Assembly (NCBI GenBank): GCA_050084985.1
Contig: JBITNC010000001.1
Coordinates: 159,278,001 to 159,342,000 of the forward strand
Length of the DNA: 64,000 nt
Direction of reading: 5' to 3'
Source: Nageia nagi
Lineage: Eukaryota > Pinophyta
Shown here: piece after piece, positions 58,333-64,000 of the stretch
Layout: each line of letters begins with the position of its first letter
Position numbering within the stretch: position 1 is the first letter of the stretch
Notes under the pieces: generated by a model
Databases searched by the model: none
Told to the model about the DNA's origin: nothing
Seen by the model: only the letters and a program-made list of their open reading frames with translations
Position numbers and translations under genes: made by a program

Positions 58333-59220
58333 ATTTTATCTCTTTTAGAGATAAGGATGATCCCGAACAAAAATTCATCATCCTTCCCATTCAAGTCAAC
58401 ACCATTCAAAGCATTACCTCCTCTTCTATGACCATTAGGATATGCCATTTAAAATAATATCCCACACCTAGGTTATGTTTGGACTTCCTCTAAACTAGAC
58501 AACTACTCCCCTGATGTATAAATCATATGTATTAAAAATTTTATTTTTTAATACAACCATTTTGAATATGAAAGGTAAAATAGACCTCCAATACCATGGT
58601 AATGAGTTAATAAAATCAATCCTCTTCCATGCTTTAGTTGTTTCCTTCAGGCTTGGGTATTTTAGTTAACTTAATCCAACCCCTCCCTCTAAGGATTTCA
58701 ATGTCATGCTGAAAAGTGTGCAGTTCCTCCATCACAAAGTTCAAATCATTTGTACTATGCACAAATTTTGATTCCTCCATTAGGTCCCTCCTTCATTCCA
58801 AACACCATCCTTGAGTGCTAAAATACCCCAACCCATTTTACCATTTGCATGCTCCCATCCTTTCAACCAAACTAGGAACACTCTTATTACCTTCACATAA
58901 GACCTAACCCTTAGCAACATATTGGTATTCTACTGCACCATGGAGGACTTACATCAACATTATCTTTCACATACCTTGAACCTTAGTTAAACATCATTTA
59001 TTGCTTGCCATCTCTCCTCCCCTCTTATTTTACCTCATCTGAACCTAAGCCATCTGAAACATTTGGCTTTGCATCCTCCCCATCTCTACTTTCTACCTCA
59101 TCCACACCCAAAGTCACCAAATGAACATCCAAGATCATGTCAATAACCTACCTCTTCTTGCTACAAACCCTTACATTATGCCTTGCTCCTCTCATTGCCT
59201 CCTTAGTTTTCTTAATGGAG
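58333..59220 (-). pseudogene. Unrecognised coding-like remnant, part upstream of copia insertion
   Basis: Read on the minus strand toward 58333, the last part gives ALNGVDLNGKDDEFLFG and IILISKRDKMG. That frame passes through the target site into 48006 when the copia element is removed. Farther upstream (59215-59020), frames read AMRGARHNVRVCSKKR, then LDVHLVTLGVDEVESRDGED, a basic patch followed by acidic sequence, with stops. No family is recognised. Confidence 0.38.
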
Positions 59221-62200
59221 TTTAAAATTTTATTAACTAATTTTCTTATTTAAAATATTAAATAAATAAATAGGATATAATATTTCTATTAGTTTTCTAT
59301 CATATCCCAATATTATGTCATATTATTCTTGAAAATTGATGAGATGTTATTTTAGATAATTAGTCCCACTAAATAAATCAAATATAGATTTTTTGTATAC
59401 TATATAGAGTGACATGTTTAAGATTTCTCATGAAAGATTACTAATTATTGGTCCATGAAAAGTTTCATTCTTTTTTCCATTTACTTTAAATTCTAACATT
59501 TTGAATTTTCTAATAATCTTTAAAACATGTGCATCTATTATTTTCTAATTATATTGTTTACTTTGATTATCATTCTAATTTTTATTCATATTATTTTGAC
59601 TAGTAAATATAATTACCATTTCCATCAAACATTCCCAATTCAAAAATTCTTGAAGCAAATTTGAATCTATACCTTTTAGTTTTAATATTTTCCTAAACAT
59701 TATGCAAAAATTCAAGATAAAGATTATTATTCCTACCACAAAAATCATAAGTTTTTTTTAATAATTGAAATTGAAATTTGATATTAATTTCCATGGGTGA
59801 TTGACAAATTGGTCGATAAGACTATAGAAAAATACATATAAGAAGAGTATAGAGGTGCCAAAAGTTACTCCAATTTTTAAGAGTGAGAAGTACATAAAGA
59901 AAAAGTCTTAAATCTAATAGGTTTGATGAGGCAAAAAGTCAATGTATGAATAATCAAGGTGCTCCTCTAAAATTCAATATTGGAAAGAAGCTCATGATAT
60001 TGCAATAGAGGAAATAAACCTAATGATTTTGTAGTAGTGTGTTTACAAGTAGCCCTTCCAAAGACTTCAGGATTCATAATATGCTTCTGATTTGGAGCTT
60101 CCTATAATTGAAAAAAAATGTGATAAGTTTGAAGCATGTTGTGTTGTAGGAATCTACTAGCGATAACTTTTAGTTTGAGGTGGGTGCCTTATTTAATACA
60201 TAGTGTGATGCATTATTTAATATTTGTAGTTCACCCATGATTTCAAACTAAGGGCACCTTTGAATAAGCAATGAAAATAACCTTGAATAAACAATTAACA
60301 TGTAGAAAGTACGAGTTCACAAAAAAATGCAAGAATCAGGTTAAGAAAATTAGCAACAAAAGATATTATTATTGAAAATATTTTGTATACAAAATAATGT
60401 TAAGGAATACTAAAGTGATTTAGAGTAATAATAAATGTAATTATTTATCTATAAATAAAAAATAAATGCGATAATTAATGGCTTCTATGATTCTTTTCTT
60501 TTCTAAGTCATTTGTTGAAGGTTATTGAACTTCTTAAGTTTCTTATTAAACTTTAGGAATTTCTTAACTTTTATTAATCATGATATTATTTTTATAAGTT
60601 CTAATTTTGAATATTTTCCTAGTTATAATTTTTCTCACAAGATCGATTCTTGCTTTGTTCTCTAGCTACTAGATTTTTCTTTGTATTTTTTCTTTTTTCA
60701 TAGACTTCTTTTGCTATTTGCTCTTTAATTTTTAACCTAATTGGTTTGTGTGAAATAATAAATTTGATTAATTTGATATCAAATTTTTCTTTGGAAAATA
60801 TTTCCCTTATTTAGGCATATCTTAATGGATTAAAAGTTTATTAATTATTTATCATTATCTTTATAATACATTAGGATATTTTCGTCAATATCTTCATCCA
60901 TTTTGTTATCATCTACTATCACCTCATCTCTAACATGCCTTGTCATATTGCATTGATTTTAGTGATAAGAATTTGATAGTTTTGTAGGTGGTGGAGAAGG
61001 TAACCCCAAGGTCACCTAGGTATGTTTTTAAACTACCAAGTTATTTATAAGTATATGATTATACGAAGGATCATGAGGCAAAGTTTTTTTGAGAATTTTT
61101 AATTGATTTGAGCTTACAAATAAAGTTGAGGTCGACTACTTTAGTTTTAAAGTTTGTTATAGGTCTAAACTTTTGGTTAGGTTCTTGATATACTAAGGAT
61201 ACATATTGTGTAGTTATAATTATTACAAAATGTTCATGCGAGTTGAAAAGAGCTTGATTTGGTATTGATCTATATGTGAGGATCATAAAATCTTCATGTG
61301 GTTTTCTAGGGTAACTATGGTATGAAGGTGGTAGATCATAGATGCCAAAGGCTCAATAGCTATGTACAATGGTTTTTTACATATTAGGTTTCATGATGAA
61401 ACTATTTACAAAAATTGGGTCATTAAAAATATAATATTTACTAAAGATTTTGAAGTCATAAGAATTGAATGCTTTGCTAGTGACTGATGATTTAAAACTA
61501 GAGATGTTGGCAACTATGGAATAAGTATTCGACATTCATGAAAGATAGGCTAACAAACTTGTAGAATTTCCCAATGTAAACTTGATAAAAATATCAAGTA
61601 TTATATATGGTTGGAAAGCTATCAAATGTACCTTTTCAATGAGTACTCATATGCCTTAACTTGTGATTTGATTTAGAAATTTAGGTCTCTAAGCTGCAAT
61701 TTTGTCATCAAGATAGTTATATCATGTAATTGGTTTCCTTATAGTGGAAATTTTGCTAATGATAAAGTATGCCATGTTATATACCATTGGAAAGGTAGAT
61801 AATCCTACTATACAATGGAGAAAGTATCAACTCAAAAGAAGATTTCAATCTCTAAAAAATTATGGAAACACATAAGGTACTTATTGGGTCACCAGGACAA
61901 GATTGTATGGATAATACCAAAAGAATAGGTTGGGAAAGTGATGACTTGTATCGAAAGGGTGTTGTTGTATATATGGATGAAAAGGGAAATAAGTATACTT
62001 TATAATAATATAATACCCTTAAATAATGGAGGAAATTAAAAGTGGTAAAACTATTAGAAAGAAATAAAGAGAGTATATTATTATACATAAAAATCACAAC
62101 ACAAGCATCTAGAAGCAAGATGCTTGCATCACCACCACCTTTCAACTTCTCCTCGGAGGTGCCTCGATCATCATCACTGATTATAACTCCCTTAAAATTG

Positions 62201-64000
62201 ATGCATTCTCCCCAAAGGTTAGGATATCATATGCCAAGTTTCCCCTTCAATATGAAGACTCATCCGTCATTAGGTAGCTTATCATAGGTGGTACAAATGA
62301 GAAAGGATCCAAGCCAAGCAAGATAGATCTTCTCAAAAGCTCCTAAGATGGAGATGACATCAACCTAGTAAGGTATCATAAAGATGAACTAAGGTCAGCT
62401 TACTAGGTTGGATGACATCAACCAAATAATAATGAACTACCAATAGGAAAGAGTAGTCAAAAAGAGGATCCCAATATGAGGAAATAGCATCAACCCAACA
62501 AAATAATCCAATGGGTAACTATTGTTGGAAGTATGAGGAAATCATGTTAGCAGTAGAGAGATGAATTCATGATAAGCAAGAGAAGTCAAAAGTAAGATCC
62601 CACCTAGAGATAATGTTAGTAATAGGGAACAATTTCAAAATAAAATAAGGCCAAGCATCCCAACCTAAGGGCATTAGCAACTAACTGATTGAAGTCAAAT
62701 CACCATGTAGGATAACATTAGCATCAAAACCTCAAATATTTAACAAAGGGAAATGATCATTTTATAAGAGAAAATCCCAAAGGTTTCAAAGGTAAGAGAT
62801 AACATTAATAGGAGGATGTTAATATTAAAAGCATTAAGGTCAACAAGTATCATAGCGATGATGCCATTGATGGTATCTCCAACTACTGAAAGCTATGTAC
62901 TAAGGGAAAAAGGGATAAATGAGGGTCAAACCATATGATTCAAAGCCTTATAAATACTCATTTCATAAGCTACTTCCCCTAGAAGTTCCCTAGTACTAAC
63001 ATTCAATACTTACGGCATATAGTGGGACAAAGTTTAGCAAATATGAAGACTAGTCTAGTTAGAGTTTGATGCTGGTTAGTTGGAGATCAAGGCAATATTT
63101 TATTAAGCATTTCGATTGCATGATAAATTTCCAAAATTATGTAGGATCAATACATAATCTAGCTATTATGCATGTAGCAAGAGACTTAGGCTTCATAATT
63201 AGCAAAGAAACAAGCATAAGTCTCCAAGTGGGATATACTTCCATTGATAATCTTATCATAGTTATGAGCATGTATAAAATGACCATTGTATCAATAAACA
63301 TAGTTCACTATTTGAACTATGGGTTCATGCATGGAAATTATGATAGTAAAGCTATGTACAAAGATTGTATTAAAATCCTAAAGTGATATAAACATAGATC
63401 TTCTAGTAATGTCTAAGTGTTTTAAATTTGATATCTTATTTTGAATAGCATAACTGTAGATTTGTGATAGTAGGTTTAAGAGTTAGTTAAAGTATCAAAG
63501 AATCTATAAATAGATTTATTGTATTTTTCTTGGTGGCTCATCTATTATAAATAGAGATCTCAATATTGTATTAGGAGAGGATTATTTGATATTTGCCCTT
63601 TTATAATGGAAAATCACTTATGTTGCATCAAATTGGATTTGGTCATGTTTGCTCTTTTATTTCAGTATCTGTATTTTTAGGTGTTTATAAGGATGGATTT
63701 GATCAATTATTCCTATGTATGAGATGTAGTTGAATGATGTATTAGTAGTTGTTATGCCTCTCCCTCTTGTTTCATATATGTGAGTTTGTATTTTATATGT
63801 GATTGTGAGTTGAGTTTCCACCCCATCGTTCTAGTGTATTATTTTGGAAGCCCAGGATGGCTTTGAGCTTCATCCTTTCCATTTATTTCTAGTAACTCTT
63901 ATCTTTTTTAAGAGTTAGACTCTTTTCAACACCCCTATCTCTTTCTTTCTAACACTTTTGACCTAGCATAAAAGGCACTCCATGTCTACTGGAGCAGGTA
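59221..64000. other. AT-rich spacer, right end of window
   Basis: No gene is supported. Open frames plus 63066-63386 and plus 62042-62287 show no motifs. At 62340-62430 the phrase GATGACATCAACC recurs. Near 63544-63560 CTATTATAAATAGAGATCTC resembles the TATA box of the LTRs seen elsewhere, so an LTR may begin here and run out of the window, but no partner copy is available. Confidence 0.45.

Noticed and set aside
63066-63386. 106-codon plus-strand frame at the right end
   Set aside because: Longest frame nearby, but no motif, AT-rich codons and no supporting context.
63540-64000. Start of another LTR (TATA-like CTATTATAAATAGAG)
   Set aside because: No second copy, primer site or TG end inside the window; kept only as a remark.

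Overview
This window reads as nuclear DNA of a seed plant, very probably a gymnosperm or another large-genome species. The evidence is strong AT bias, one intron-bearing kinase gene in about 64 kb, and layers of old, mutated retrotransposons filling almost everything else. The copia, gypsy, CACTA, LINE and PPR-derived remnants all look plant-like. The conifer assignment is inference; no species can be named from the sequence alone.

Layout. (1) 1-8240 is a Ty3/gypsy-type LTR element, its 5' LTR cut by the window edge. It has a decayed gag, no pol, and an antisense reading frame with plant mobile domain (PMD) signature. (2) 8241-13450 is the right part of a CACTA-like DNA transposon. It carries two divergent, intron-containing decayed genes, telomere-like repeats between them, subterminal repeats and a CACTACAA-type terminus at 13450. 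The gypsy element appears to have inserted in one of its genes. (3) 13451-17722 is a minus-strand copia remnant with two ~1.26 kb LTRs, into which the CACTA element appears to have inserted. (4) 17723-23165 is mostly non-coding with several small tandem duplications. (5) 23166-26030 (minus) is the only intact-looking gene: a five-exon receptor-like cytoplasmic kinase of the RLCK VII / PBL (APK1-like) type, 427 codons. (6) 26031-37224 is its upstream region, then spacer with a LINE ORF1 remnant and minisatellites.

(7) 37225-38192 and 46005-46800 are the two halves of a tandem array of ~133-135 bp units derived from a pentatricopeptide-repeat (PPR) gene. The array is split by a minus-strand copia element (38193-46004). 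(8) 48012-58332 is a plus-strand copia element with matching 5-bp target duplications (ATTTT). Inside its reverse transcriptase sits a second LTR element (51683-56382) that has LTRs and a perfect tRNA-Met primer site but no coding sequence, i.e. a LARD-like non-autonomous element. The two copia elements and the LARD share the same 3' non-coding block just before the LTR, so they look like members of one mobilisation family. The plus element split an unrecognised coding-like stretch that continues on both sides (47501-48006 and 58333-59220). (9) 59221-64000 is AT-rich spacer without a recognisable gene.

Functionally, only the kinase is likely to be expressed as protein. The rest records serial insertion (gypsy in CACTA in copia; LARD in copia; copia in a PPR array), with gag-only and coding-free elements that would depend on enzymes supplied in trans. 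All assignments come from reading motifs by eye; no similarity search was run.
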